The notes under the pieces: generated by a model
The model's input: the letters and a program-made list of their open reading frames with translations, nothing else
What the model was told of the DNA's origin: nothing
Database searches by the model: none
NCBI GenBank assembly: GCA_950097015.1
Contig: CATNEN010000008.1
Span: 2,356,001 to 2,420,000 of the forward strand
Origin: Macrostomum hystrix
Lineage: Eukaryota > Platyhelminthes > Macrostomidae
Direction: 5' to 3'
Length of the DNA: 64,000 nucleotides
In this document: piece by piece, positions 10,741 to 20,700 of the stretch
Position numbering within the stretch: the stretch's first letter is position 1
How the letters are laid out: every line of letters starts with the position of its first letter
Program-made: the position numbers and the translations under genes

Positions 10741-11092
10741 GCTCTGCCAAACGAAGGACGCCATTTTCACCATAGACAATCCAGAGTAAAGAAATTTTAC
10801 CCCAAAGTGCATAACTCATCCAATCTGACATGACTGAAGTTCGACACAATTTTCAATAGATTGATAAAGCTCGAAAACTCTGCTTACGGCACTTTGTAGA
10901 AGTGGTACAGGGGGTGGGGCACTAAAAGTAAAATATCTCGAGATCTCGAGAATATATTTGTCGCGAATTTCATACCTCTTCTCTCCTTCCTCTGCACTTC
11001 TTGTCTGTTTACCTTTCAATTATTCAGTCAGTTCTTACCTCACTCTAATTCTGTATTGTTCTCTACCTGGGGTGCTTTCATTTTTCTGGAAA

Positions 11093-11207
11093 TTTCACAA
11101 AGTTGAAAACTCTAATAGCAGCCACTTTCACAAGGCCAAAGGACGTCATATAGCAAACATTTGACCTTATGAAAGTGGCTGCTATTTAAGCTTTCGACGT
11201 TGTGAAA
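11093..11207. repeat. 115-bp imperfect hairpin (foldback MITE)
   Basis: TTTCACAA at 11093 is mirrored by TTGTGAAA ending at 11207. An inner perfect stretch AATAGCAGCCACTTTCA at about 11113 pairs with its complement at about 11178. The loop is about 20 bp. It has no coding potential; target duplications are not clear. Confidence 0.65.
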
Positions 11208-11814
11208 CCCTCTTCCACCCCAACCTTTTATCTCTTTCCGCCGCCTTCTGATTGGTCCGCCTTTCACTTTCTACCCCAGTTGCGTAACCCCAACCCAACT
11301 CTTGTTATCTTCCGCCAACCCCTCTCTACTTGTTTCAAGTTGCAATATTAGGTAGACTGTCAAGGGCACACCTAAAGTAGGACCTGCTGGCAGAATTTAA
11401 ATTTCCTAATGTTGCTCGTAGTTCTTAAATATGTTTTTCTACGTTACTCGTACAAACGTATGGATGACTTTCCACGTAAATAGTAAAAAACTTGCCTCTT
11501 TCTTTCGTCAATGTTCACTCGTCATATCGTAACTCAATTATCATGGTTTACATCGGAGTAGCATCGTTAGGCATAAAAATTAAGCACAAAATTATATAGT
11601 GTATTTTAAAATCAAGTGCAATGAATATTTTTGACAAAAGAGCTAACGCAATAGTTACAAAAAGCCATTGAATTTGCATGTGTTTTAGTGTTTTACACTC
11701 TTTAGAATGAGAGTTCAAGTTACTGACCCAATAAATTTACTCGCATTTTATTTTAAATCTAAATAATTCAATAAAGCTACTTATAGGCTTTAACTGAGGA
11801 GTTAAGTTAAATGA
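11208..11814. other. Intergenic DNA
   Basis: Mixed AT-rich sequence with no exon, RNA gene or array that I can support. Confidence 0.5.
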
Positions 11815-12417
11815 TGACTGAAGGGGAGTAGCTGAATGATGACTGAAGGTGAGTAGCTGAATGAGGACTGAAGGGGAGTAGCTGAATGATGACTGAAGGG
11901 GAGTAGCTGAATGAGGACTGAAGGGGAGTAGCTGAATGAGGACTGAAGGAGAGTAGCTGAATGATGACTGAAGTAGAGTAGCTGAATGAGGACTGAAGGG
12001 GAGTAGCTGAATGAGGACTGAAGGGGAGTAGCTGAATGAGGACTGAAGGGGAGTAGCTGAATGAGGACTGAAGGAGAGTAGCTGAATGAGGACTGAAGGG
12101 GAGTAGCTGAATGAGGACTGAAGGGGAGTAGCTGAATGAGGACTGAAGGGGAGTAGCTGAATGATGACTGAAGGGGAGTAGCTGAATGAGGACTGAAGGG
12201 GAGTAGCTGAATGAGGACTGAAGGAGAGTAGCTGAATGATGACTGAAGGAGAGTAGCTGAATGAGGACTGAAGGGGAGTAGCTGAATGAGGACTGAAGGA
12301 GAGTAGCTGAATGATGACTGAAGGAGAGTAGCTGAATGATGACTGAAGGGGAGTAGCTGAATGAGGACTGAAAGGGAGTAGCTGAATGAGGACTGAAGGG
12401 GAGTAGCTGAATGAGGA
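11815..12417. repeat. 25-bp minisatellite, ~24 copies
   Basis: The unit is GCTGAATGAGGACTGAAGGG with GAGTA, and the main variation is GATGACTG versus GAGGACTG. It is intergenic, about 180 bp downstream of the stop codon of the minus-strand gene that ends at 12601. Confidence 0.92.
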
Positions 12418-12600
12418 ACTGAGAAGAATGTAGAATTAACCCTGAAAGACCGATCCTAATTATCTTTTTACGACGCGTGTATACCTATCCCACATTGTTA
12501 AGGACCAGCATGATAAGCATGATGTAACCAGCATCAAAGGAAACAATAATAGCGTGCATGAGGAAAGATCGTAGTTGTTTTCTAATAGATAATACACTGT

Positions 12601-13822
12601 TTACCGCGACGTTGTCGATGTTTGATTGGTCAATCGTTTCTCGCAGCGGACCCGTTTCTCGAAGACATAGCCGCCAGTGGCTTCGTCTCTGACCTGTCGC
12701 CAGGCCAGACTGATGTCGGCAAGCTCCCAGCCGGAGCTTCCGCGAGAGTCCGTTTGGCTGTCGCCGCCTCCGCTATCGCCTCCGCCGCCGCCGCCGCCTC
12801 CGCCAGCAGCCTGCTGATCCGGCGTGGCCTCTAGCTCGGAGACGAAGCAGCGATAGTCTGGCGGGCAGGAGCACAGAAATTTCACGTCGATCGGCCCGTC
12901 CTCAGTTTGGCGACGCTTCCTAGCGCAGACGCCGCCCAGAAGACGGCGCTCCGGCTTCAGGAATTCCACCGGCTCGCTGACGCTGCACTGGGCAGATCTG
13001 CAGCCGAACTCGTACACCCACTGCTCGGACTCCAGGTGCCACCCGAGCAGGTTGTACAGAGGAGCCTGTGTACAGTGTAGTGTGCACTTTTACACTACTG
13101 ACCTACCATTTCTCATGTCTAATAACTGACCTACCATTTCTCATGTCTAATAACTGACCTACCATTTCTCATGTCTAATAACTGACCTACCATTTCTCAT
13201 GTCTGACCTATCATTTCTCATGTCTGACCTACCATTTTTCGAACTTGATTTCAAGTCTCCCCAGTTGCTGAACTACGCATTCATAGCCCACCAGTGTTAC
13301 CCCGCATCAACCGCTGACCCCTTCAGCTCCGTCCGCGCCAGCTGGCGGGCAGTGACAGTAGATCTGCTCTAGCGCCGGCTCCCAGACATTGCGCGGACTG
13401 ACAAAGACGGCCGCCTTGACATCGCTGGGCCGGCACTGGCCGACCCGTCTGAACTCGCCGCATTTTAGAAACTGCACCCGCATCCTGGAATGCTCAAAGT
13501 GCTGCCAGATGAAGCTGTTGCCTGACCGCACATCCACCGGGGCGCTGCAGTTGATGCAGCCGTTGCAGTAGCGACCCTGGTCAACCACTTTGTCTGGAAA
13601 CTGAATCACGGCGTTGCAGACCCGTTCGCTGCCGAGACAGTCGGGCTCCAATTTTTTACTCTTCTGGGCCGCCGGCAGGTTTGGATAGATAGCTAGCATG
13701 GTTACTAGCACCAGCTGCAGCAGCGGCACCAGCTGCCTGTCGGAAGTTGCCGGCATGACTGCGTGCCGTGTATCTAAGTGAGCTAGTGCGTGTTCGGATC
13801 TCCGACTCATGATATTCTGCAC
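12601..13822 (-). CDS. Secreted cysteine-rich protein, function unknown, 2 exons
   Basis: Exon 1 is 13319-13822 and exon 2 is 12601-13065 (complement), joined in phase 0, for 322 residues. The exon 1 donor (GTCAGC) is weak, but it is the only one I see before an in-frame stop that keeps the frame. A hydrophobic segment after the internal Met (VPLLQLVLVTMLAIY) is a likely signal peptide, so translation may start at the second or third Met. The mature part is rich in cysteine, with YCNGCINC, YCHCP, FGCRSAQC and FLCSCPPDYRC. A glycine run (about nine residues) and a basic C-terminal end follow. The C-x-CP pattern and FLKP...C-x-CPPDYRC stretch faintly recall the secreted EGFR antagonist Argos of insects. 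That resemblance is weak and unproven. Confidence 0.55.
13088..13240. repeat. 28-bp repeat in the intron of the cysteine-rich gene
   Basis: About five copies of CTGACCTACCATTTCTCATG (plus TCTAATAA) occupy most of the 253-bp intron 13066-13318. Confidence 0.85.
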
Positions 13823-14560
13823 ACTTCCCCCTCACAATGGTAGCCTCGCTATCCCCCCCGCCAATGCGGTTGGAGCCCATCAGACCCAGCTGCTCGCCCA
13901 CCCCACCTCCGCCTCGGCACCCCCGCCGTCATTAATTGATTGGCACTGTGGCACTCTTCACCCGCTCGACCCCACCCCGCTATTTGAGGAATCCTCAAAG
14001 CCAGTGCAGGCCAGAAAGTAATGAAATCAGCCGCGGGGGGGCACCGGTCTGCCGCAGGAAATGACTAGAGGGAGAGGGCGAGAGAAGCGGCCCCGACTGG
14101 ACTGCTGAGAGCCTTGTGGGATTTCTGGATCTGGCTTGGTCGAGAATGCTGGATTAGTGCGCAATGGCCGGGACCCCTAAATGCGCTGCGGCCTTCCCGT
14201 TTGGACCTCATCCGCCACCGGCCCGCCTGTCTGGGCCGGCTTTTTGGCGGCCACTTTCTGCTCACCACTCAAAAATTTTCCCTTTTCCTCATAAGGGAAA
14301 TGCGAACGGTGGGTCGTCGTTTGTGTCCCCCGGGGATCTGTGTGGGTGGGATGGCAACAGACCGGGCTTGGTATAGAGAGTGAATGCGGCGAAATGTTTG
14401 TAGGCCAAGTGGGGATACAAAAGTGAAGTGGCGCAAGCTCAAGAACTTTTAGCTAGCTTTGATCCTCACTGGGATAGCAGAGAGAAAAGATTGTCAGGAG
14501 CTCAGCATCTGGGGAGAAACTGTCCATGGTAAATCCGTGTCTGTTGAAAACTTCCGATTA
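13823..14560. other. GC-rich 5' flank of the cysteine-rich gene
   Basis: This GC-rich stretch lies upstream of the minus-strand start codon and may contain its promoter and 5' UTR. Several open frames overlap here on both strands but show no domain or splice support, as expected for GC-rich DNA. Confidence 0.4.
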
Positions 14561-14564
14561 ACTT

Positions 14565-14892
14565 CAGGTCTTCATAATCATAACTTCAGGCCTGCATAAT
14601 CATAACTTCAGGCCTGCATAATCATAACTTCAGTTCTTCAGGTATTCAGAACTTCAGGTCTTCAGAACTTCAGATCTTCAGAACATCAGGTCTTCAGAAC
14701 TTCAGGTCTTCAGGTCTTCAGAACTTCAGGTCTTCAGTTCTTCAGGTCTTCAGAACTTCAGATCTTCAGAACTTCAGGTCTTCAGAACTTCAGGTCTTCA
14801 GTTCTTCAGGTCTTCAGAACTTCAGATCTTCAGAACTTCAGGTCTTCAGAACTTCAGATCTTCAGAACTTCAGGTCTTCAGAGCTTCAGGTT
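14565..14892. repeat. CTTCAG-based minisatellite
   Basis: About twenty copies of AACTTCAGGTCTTCAG and shortened forms, preceded by three copies of CATAATCATAACTTCAGGCC. Intergenic. Confidence 0.88.
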
Positions 14893-15781
14893 TGGAATGT
14901 TACGATTTTCGAATTCATAAGGTCTTCTAATCGCTCAGGCCAGCAGACTCAGTTTAACACTAAGAGGTTTGAGGAATGTAGACGTATGAGTATGAGTACT
15001 GGATGTAGGAACTCAAACAGGAGGAAAGGGGCATATATTAGGCAAGCTCACTCAGTCAACAATGAGGTCATTTGCACAGCTCCCATCCCCATTACTCTAG
15101 TCAGGGAAGGAATTCCACAAAATCCCACAGATTGAAGCGAGGGATAACCAAGGCGCTGTTCTAGTACTAGAGTGGATTGGGGAGTTTGGCTTCATTTATC
15201 TCCGGGCAAGCGAGACCCACTTGGCCGACAGTCGTTAGTCGTATCCAAGACTTATTTTTCCCTTACTGAATCGCAACCGAGCACAAACTTGCACGGAGAA
15301 AAATTTCAGATCGATTATGGGAGTGTGGTCTCATTCTGCCCACCCAAGGCAATCGCAGGGTTTCTGGCTGATTCTAAATATAGATCTGCATGCAGGGGAA
15401 TAATTTGGTAAAAAAAACTGAACGACCGGAAGGCCTGGTCCATTAGCTCAATGCATTCTCTTCTCTTCTCTACTCTCAGTCGCCCAGACGTGTTCCAGCT
15501 CAGTTTGGCAAACAAATTCGCCAATAAAGTGACGGGCATAAAAAATGTGGATATTGATGAGACAGGCCGGGTGGAGAGGCTGTGGGTGTGAGCTGTAGTG
15601 CTATGGGTGCTGGTACGAGCGAAAAAATGGGGGAAAATGAGCGGAGAGAAGAGCATTGTAAATAATTCATTCAGTTGCAGCACTATCCGGGGTATCATTT
15701 CTTTTTAGCTTCTGTGGTTCGGCTATCTAGCCAGCTCGTCTTACCCTCGATGAGGCTGGACGGAATTCGCTTTTTACCAGT
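14893..15781. other. Intergenic DNA
   Basis: Open frames of 79 and 127 codons overlap here on opposite strands without features of real proteins. I see no supported gene. Confidence 0.4.
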
Positions 15782-16912
15782 AGAGACACCAGATGAGAAG
15801 GGAAGGTGCCAGATGAGAAGGGAAGGTGCCAGATGAGAAGGGAAGACACCAGATGAGAAGGGAAGACACCAGATGAGAAGGGAAGACACCAGATGAGAAG
15901 GGAAGACACCAGATGAGAAGGGAAGACACCAGATGAGAAGGAAAGGTGCCAGATGAGAAGGGAAGACACCAGATGAGAAGGGAAGACACCAGATGAGAAG
16001 GGAAGACACCAGATGAGAAGGAAAGGTGCCAGATGAGAAGGGAAGACACCAGATGAGAAGGGAAGACACCAGATGAGAAGGAAAGGTGCCAGATGAGAAG
16101 GGAAGGCACCAGATGAGAAGGGAAGACACCAGATGAGAAGGGAAGACACCAGATGAGAAGGGAAGGCACCAGATGAGAAGGAAAGGTGCCAGATGAGAAG
16201 GGAAGACACCAGATGAGAAGGGAAGACACCAGATGAGAAGGGAAGACACCAGATGAGAAGGAAAGGTGCCAGATGAGAAGGGAAGACACCAGATGAGAAG
16301 GGAAGACACCAGATGAGAAGGAAAGGTGCCAGATGAGAAGGGAAGGCACCAGATGAGAAGGGAAGACACCAGATGAGAAGGGAAGACACCAGATGAGAAG
16401 GGAAGGCACCAGATGAGAAGGAAAGACACCAGATGAGAAGGGAAGACACCAGATGAGAAGGAAAGGTGCCAGATGAGAAGGGAAGGCACCAGAAGAGAAG
16501 GGAAGACACCAGATGAGAAGGGAAGACACCAGATGAGAAGGAAAGGTGCCAGATGAGAAGGGAAGGCACCAGAAGAGAAGGGAAGACACCAGATGAGAAG
16601 GGAAGACACCAGATGAGAAGGAAAGGTGCCAGATGAGAAGGGAAGGCACCAGAAGAGAAGGGAAGACACCAGATGAGAAGGGAAGACACCAGATGAGAAG
16701 GAAAGGTGCCAGATGAGAAGGGAAGACACCAGATGAGAAGGAAAGGTGCCAGATGAGAAGGGAAGGCACCAGATGAGAAGGGAAGACACCAGATGAGAAG
16801 GGAAGACACCAGATGAGAAGGGAAGACACCAGATGAGAAGGAAAGGTGCCAGACGAGAAGGAAAGGTGCCAGACGAGAAGGAAAGGTGCCAGATGAGAAT
16901 GGAAGTTGCCAG
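15782..16912. repeat. 20-bp minisatellite, ~56 copies
   Basis: The unit is ACACCAGATGAGAAGGGAAG with GGTGCC/ACACC and GGGAAG/GGAAAG variants. Because 20 is not a multiple of 3 and the unit lacks stops, all three minus-strand frames stay open for over 1 kb; these are artefacts of the repeat. The order of variants shows higher-order blocks of about 60-120 bp. Confidence 0.95.
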
Positions 16913-16951
16913 TTTAGAAGGGTTGAAAGAATTAAATGAAATAAGAAAAGA

Positions 16952-16973
16952 GTTGCTACTCGCGAGTAGCAAC
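16952..16973. repeat. Perfect 22-bp palindrome
   Basis: Arms GTTGCTACTCG and CGAGTAGCAAC meet with no spacer, 40 bp beyond the end of the 20-bp array, followed by a CG-alternating stretch. Confidence 0.8.
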
Positions 16974-17799
16974 GCGCGCGTATGAAAAGTACAGGTTTAC
17001 GATAATGCTATTGGTACGAGCGTGGATGCATTTAAAACACGGAAATAAATAAAAGATTGATAGTAAGATATTTAAACTACGTTTAGCCAATTAAATTCCT
17101 AGCTCGCATGCCTCTGTCAAAGAGAGCAAAGAGAATAACTTGAAATAAAAAAACATGAAAAATGTGCATAATTGAGATTGAGCTTGTACGCACATGTTGA
17201 CTCTAGAATAAAAAAGCACGGGAAAACACGGCTATGGAGTAAAAACACGGAGGAGAAAAATCTAGACTCTGGTTGCGAGCAATTCTGAGCTCCTCTGCCA
17301 TCGCCTCCAGTGCTGTTTGTCTTTCAGCCAAAATAAACTGCTGCATGAGCTTCAGCTTTGTACATACTCGTACTTAAACGCTCGTAGAATAGAGCGAGAG
17401 AGAAGAGAGGACAGGAGAGAGCGGAAGGGACGAGTGAGCTCGGACACCCGCCCCCTCCACCGTCGCCGCCGCTCATTTTACGATTCTGTCCATTGCATGC
17501 CGACTGAGGAAACTACGAGACTCGGAAACTCGTAATTCGGAATTGAAGAAGAGCCCGAATTGCACAGGGCGGAGGGCGGCCTGGAGACACCTCTTACACC
17601 ACCTCTCCACTCGTCCGAGATTACCTGCCTATTTACCCAAGTCCGCTATATTTTCACTCGCTCTCCTCTGCTTTTGCTTCTCTACCCTTCGATTCTTTTT
17701 GCGCAGTTCGAAGCGAATTTCGAATAGTGAAAAAGCAAACTTTGCGAAGCACTCGCGCCAAGCCAAAAAATAGCCTGCAAGATTCTCAAGACAAAAAAC
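16974..17799 (+). other. 5' flank and probable 5' UTR of the BTB-NPH3 gene
   Basis: Purine-rich GAGAGAAGAGAGGACAGGAG tracts and GC-rich sequence precede the start codon at 17800. Two small frames (17317-17535, 17543-17773) would be upstream of the main start; neither has recognisable content. No TATA box position can be assigned. Confidence 0.4.
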
Positions 17800-20700
17800 A
17801 TGGAGACTTCAACCAGACGCGAGCACCCGCATGACCTCGTCAGCTACAGAGACACCGGCGAATTGTCCGACCTCACCGTCGTCATCGACAACGACTGCGA
17901 GTTGGCGCTCCACCGCTTCCCGCTCTACATCAAGTCGGATTATTTCCGCGAGCGGGCCACCGAGTCCCGGGTCAGCCTGCCAGCGAAGTTCCCCGGCGGC
18001 CGGCCCTGCTTCGAGTTAGTCGCCGATTTCTGCTACGGCAAACGCGTCGACATTGGGCCGGAGAACTGCGTGCAGCTCAACGCGGCCGCCAAACTGCTGC
18101 GCATGACCGGACGGGAGAACCTGGCCGACCTCACTGATCGCTACTTGGACGAAATTCTGCGCAATGCCCAGCTCACTAGATCGATGGGACCCGTCGTTGA
18201 ACTGCTGGCAAAGGCGACCGCCACTGGCTGCGTGGGCGAGGACGGCGATGCCGATGGCGAATCGGATGCCGCAGTCAAGGCCATCGCCGAGAGGTGCTTC
18301 ACCGCTCTGCTGGACGCATGGACTAAGCAGCAGCCATACGGCTCCGGGATAGTCGGCGAAAGGCTGCTCCGATTGCCGCTCCAATGGTTCGCCAAGCTGA
18401 TCGCAGCCACTGGCAACGATAGCGACAGGTGACCTTTGGGCTCCACCTGTTCAGATTGCATTATCTTGAGTATGATACCTGTTCAGATTGCATTATCTTG
18501 AGTATGATACCTGTTCAGATTGCATCATCCTGAGTATGATACCTGTTTCACAATCCTCCCTCAGGCAACGTCGGGCCCTGGCCGAGCTGTCCGCCCGCTA
18601 TCTGCATCGAGTCTTCCTTCGCGACGCCAGATTAGAGAAGCAAGCGGAATCGAAGCAAGCGGCCGAGGAGCCAGCGACCGCAGAGACGGAAGAGGAAAAG
18701 GCAGAGAAAGCTGGCGCAGGATCCGACGCGGAGGCCGACGAAGTTCAGCGTTCGTCTAGGCAGCCGAAGCCGCAGTCCGGCCGAGTTTGGCGGCGCCACG
18801 AAGAGGATGACGAGCAGCAGGACGACCGGCTGTTTGTTCCCCAGGAACCGGCCGGCCAGGTGCTGGACCGGGTGATCCTGGCGCTGCCCGAGGCTACCCC
18901 GCTAGCCGAAGTGATTAGCGCCGATTGGATTCAGAGGGCGTTGAAAATCAGCGAGAAGTTCGGCTGCCAGTGCCGCGGGCGCCTTCTGCAGCTGGCCGGC
19001 AACTCCCTGCACAAGTTCCGGCCTGAGGAGCTGCACCAGATGGCCTCACCGGTGCTGTGCGACATTGTGGGCAGCAGCGTGAGGAACAAGGGAGTGCAGC
19101 CTGAGGTGAGAGCTGCCTGCAGCTGCACCTGGGGTTGGTGTGCCTGTTTGGGTGGTTGGTGTGCCAGTTTAGGTTGTTGGTGTGCCTGTTTGAGTTGTTG
19201 ATGTTCCTTTTTGAGTAGTAAGTGTGCTATTTTAAAGGGTTTTGTGCTGTAGTTGATATGGGGCGATATTCTAAGGGGTTGGTATGCTATTCTAAGGGGT
19301 TGGTGTCTATTCTAAGGGGTTGGTGTCTATTCTAAGGGGTTGGTGTGCTATTCTAAGGGGTTGGTGTCTATTCTAAGGGTTTGTTGTCTATTCTAAGGGT
19401 TGGTGTCCATTCTAAGGGGTTGGTGTCTATTCTAAGGGGTCGGTGTCTATTCTTACGGGGTTGGTGTGCTATTCTAAGGGGTTGGTGTGCTATTCTAATG
19501 GTTGGTGTCCATTCTAACGGGTTGGTGTCCATTCTAACGGGTTGGTGTCTATTCTAAGGGGTCGGTGTCTATTCTAAGGGGTTGGTATGCTATTCTAAGG
19601 GGTTGGTGTCTATTCTAAGGGGTTGGTGTCCATTCTAAGGGGTTGGTGCATCATTTTGGAAATTTAACTCTCGCCACTCCGCCCACGCAGGTGCTGGCCT
19701 GTGTGATTGACAACCACCTGTTAGATTTGGCTCGCGAAGGCAACCTGGAGCCGGATGATTTTGTGAAGCTGGCTGGCAGTGTCCCGGCTGAATTTCGGAC
19801 GGGTCACGACACCCTGTACGAGGTGGTTGAGACTCTGCTGTGCTCCGGTGAGGTTCAGATTTACAGTGTATTTTTAACGCCTAGTTATCCCAGTCCATGG
19901 ACTGTACAGGAAAATTCTACGCATACATTAAAGGCAATTCCATCCCGGATGAGAAGCAGCAGGAGGTCGTCAGCATGGTGGATCTGGCTCGCTGCGATGT
20001 TGAAAGGCTTCAGCGAGCCTTGGAGAAGGGCGTCGTGCCGGCCAAGACCGTGTGCCAGTCGGCAATCGAACTGGCGAGGAAGTTTCGCCAGCAGCTGGAC
20101 CTGCGCCCCGTTGGCGGCAGCGGTAGCAGCGGCGGCCTTCGATTTCGGGTAGGCAGAAAGTGAAAAGAAACATTCTCAGTTATTAACCTAAATAATTTTC
20201 AAGCATGCTGATTGGCTGGGAATGAGATTCCTGCTCTACTTTCTACCCCTCATTGCCACCTCGTTCCATCACGCCTCACTATTGGCTGTCGGTTTTTCAC
20301 CCACCTCACTCCACTCCGGTATGGTCAAATTTGATTGGCCACTGGGTTCGGGTCCTAAATGAATAAAAAAATAAAACTGTGAATTTAGAAATAAAGCATG
20401 AGTTCACACAAAAATTCGACCTCTTGAAGAATCCTACAAACTTGAGCTGGCGGCGGCATCATCAAAGCGAACTTTCGCTGCCTAAAAGGCATGAAAAATC
20501 TAATCGATATTTCATCGGGCCTCAGAAGCTGTGGCGAGAGTTTGCTGAACTGTCGGCTCACACTCGCTACGAGTGCTACAGGCGGATCAAATATGGCCGT
20601 TTGCAGCCATGCGCTGGCTTGTTTGTGTGTAACACTGAGCTAATTGGTAGCTGCATTATCTGCCTGCAATGCAACCAGTCATTGAGTTCGGTTGTCAATC

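Larger units (their letters stand above)
9050..10933 (-). mobile_element. mariner transposon with TA target duplications
   Basis: The element is bounded by inverted repeats of about 48 bp, beginning TTTTACTTTTAGTGCCCCAC at 9050 and ending with the complement at 10933. TA dinucleotides flank it at 9048-9049 and 10934-10935. The flanking DNA is itself palindromic (TTCTCGAGA on the left, TCTCGAGA on the right). It carries one complete transposase gene on the minus strand. Its 1.88-kb length is inflated by a nested element at 10336-10740; without that insertion and its duplicated target it would be about 1.47 kb, near the usual mariner size. Confidence 0.85.

Noticed and set aside
15695-16972. 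Three overlapping minus-strand reading frames of 350-425 codons (Leu/Ser/Phe/Trp-rich)
   Set aside because: They are translations of a 20-bp tandem repeat without stop codons in any of the three frames; the protein is the repeat, with no splice or codon evidence.
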